A DNA stretch of 6,170 bases, from contig JAKAAE010000100.1 of the NCBI GenBank assembly GCA_021797225.1, positions 1 to 6,170 on the forward strand, read 5' to 3'. The position numbers and the translations under genes are program-made. Each line of letters opens with the position of its first letter. The first letter of the stretch is position 1. The notes beneath the pieces were generated by a model. It ran no database searches, was not told where the DNA came from, and saw only the letters and a program-made list of their open reading frames with translations. This document shows, piece after piece, positions 5,769-6,170 of the stretch. Source of the DNA: Thermoplasmata archaeon (GTDB lineage Archaea; Thermoplasmatota; Thermoplasmata; Thermoplasmatales; Thermoplasmataceae).

Positions 5769-6089
5769 TATGAATCCTGCAGCTTCCCTGAGGTTATAGG
5801 TCTTAAGAGCATATTTTTCCATGGGTAGTTCCGGTGATATGAAAGGTGGTTTTACCATTTTTCCGGTATCAAGTTCAAAGCTTGCGTTATGGCATGGGCA
5901 GACAACATGCTTTCCATCTTCTGCAACGTTTCCCAGTATGCATTTTAGATGTGAACATATCCCGTTTATTCCATAGAGTTTCCCGTTTTGCTTTGTTATA
6001 AAAACAACTTCACCGTTTCCAAGGTTTATGGATACATGGTTACCGGAATTTTCCAGTGCTTTCATGCCTAATATTTTTCTCCATGACAT
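5754..6089 (-). CDS. Soluble Rieske [2Fe-2S] protein, sulredoxin-like
   Basis: Electron-transfer protein of 111 residues holding a Rieske iron-sulfur cluster. The ligand pattern is complete and canonical: C45-S-H47, then 16 residues, then C64-P-C-H67. The protein is a single Rieske domain with no signal peptide, twin-arginine motif or membrane anchor, so it should be cytosolic, like sulredoxin and other archaeal Rieske-type ferredoxins. Two extra cysteines, C50 in CSHLKC and C66 in CPCH, sit where cytochrome bc1 Rieske proteins form a disulfide next to the cluster. The bc1 Gly-Ser after the second His is replaced by NAS (68-70). The ATG at 6089 lies 24-26 nt downstream of a TATA box. The adjacent genes encode no obvious redox partner; it might serve an oxygenase, a reductase or respiration. 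Confidence 0.92.
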   Translation of the reverse strand: MSWRKILGMKALENSGNHVSINLGNGEVVFITKQNGKLYGINGICSHLKCILGNVAEDGKHVVCPCHNASFELDTGKMVKPPFISPELPMEKYALKTYNLREAAGFIEIEE

Positions 6090-6109
6090 AATACTGTATT
6101 TTCAGGTTA

Positions 6110-6118
6110 AATTTATAT
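6110..6118 (-). promoter_or_regulatory. TATA box for the Rieske gene
   Basis: The minus strand reads ATATAAATT, centred about 25 nt before the ATG at 6089. This again predicts a leaderless transcript. Confidence 0.6.
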
Positions 6119-6139
6119 TTTCCCTACAAATGCAATATG

Positions 6140-6152
6140 TGGATAAAATCCA
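6140..6152. promoter_or_regulatory. Short dyad upstream of the Rieske promoter
   Basis: TGGAT-AAA-ATCCA has perfect 5-bp arms and lies 22 nt upstream of the Rieske TATA box. It may be a regulator site, but the window ends 18 nt further on and what lies beyond is unknown. Chance occurrence is quite possible. Confidence 0.2.
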
Positions 6153-6170
6153 TCCTATAATAAATAATTT

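Noticed and set aside
6156..6170. TATAATAAATAATTT as a plus-strand promoter for a gene beyond the window
   Set aside because: It is AT-rich enough to look TATA-like, but no start codon can be seen at the right distance because the window ends, so it cannot be supported.

Overview
The window looks like archaeal chromosome, most likely from the Thermoplasmatales (Ferroplasma, Acidiplasma, Picrophilus or Cuniculiplasma relatives). This is inference. The supporting signs are an AT-rich sequence with heavy use of ATA, AGA and AGG codons, four TTTAAATA-like boxes each centred about 24-26 nt before a start codon (leaderless transcription), a soluble sulredoxin-like Rieske protein, and an anaerobic-type cobalamin gene set. 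No rRNA, tRNA, CRISPR array, intact insertion sequence or phage gene was found. No stretch of more than 300 bases lacks a gene.

Layout. (1) 1-2071, plus strand: a two-gene transporter operon, a TauE/SafE-family permease followed 9 nt later by a major facilitator (MFS) transporter. It is preceded by a consensus TATA box and two short dyads that may be operators. (2) 2072-2273: a 202-nt convergent gap with one 7-bp stem-loop and a faint, unproven resemblance to a decayed transposon tail. (3) 4877 down to 2274, minus strand: a tight four-gene operon in the order small zinc-ribbon protein, cbiJ, cbiC, cbiD. Spacings are 9 nt, 2 nt and an 11-nt overlap. (4) 4878-4997: a divergent promoter region serving this operon and the next gene. 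(5) 4998-5750, plus strand: an enoyl-CoA hydratase with both catalytic glutamates. (6) 6089 down to 5754, minus strand: a soluble Rieske [2Fe-2S] protein, converging on the hydratase with only 3 bp between stop codons.

How the genes work together. CbiD, CbiJ and CbiC act at nearby steps of corrin-ring assembly: C1 methylation and ring deacylation, reduction of precorrin-6A, and methyl migration to cobyrinate. The CbiE/CbiT methylation and decarboxylation step that falls between CbiJ and CbiC is not in the window, so the rest of the pathway must be encoded elsewhere or be missing. The zinc-ribbon protein is the first gene of the operon and has no known function. The transporter pair, the hydratase and the Rieske protein have no visible link to corrin synthesis.

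Most of the window is ordinary core metabolism and I do not see a convincing new multi-gene system. The points most worth a second look are the zinc-ribbon protein heading the cbi operon, the paired dyads upstream of the transporter operon, the Rieske protein with bc1-like extra cysteines but no membrane anchor, and the 2072-2273 gap.
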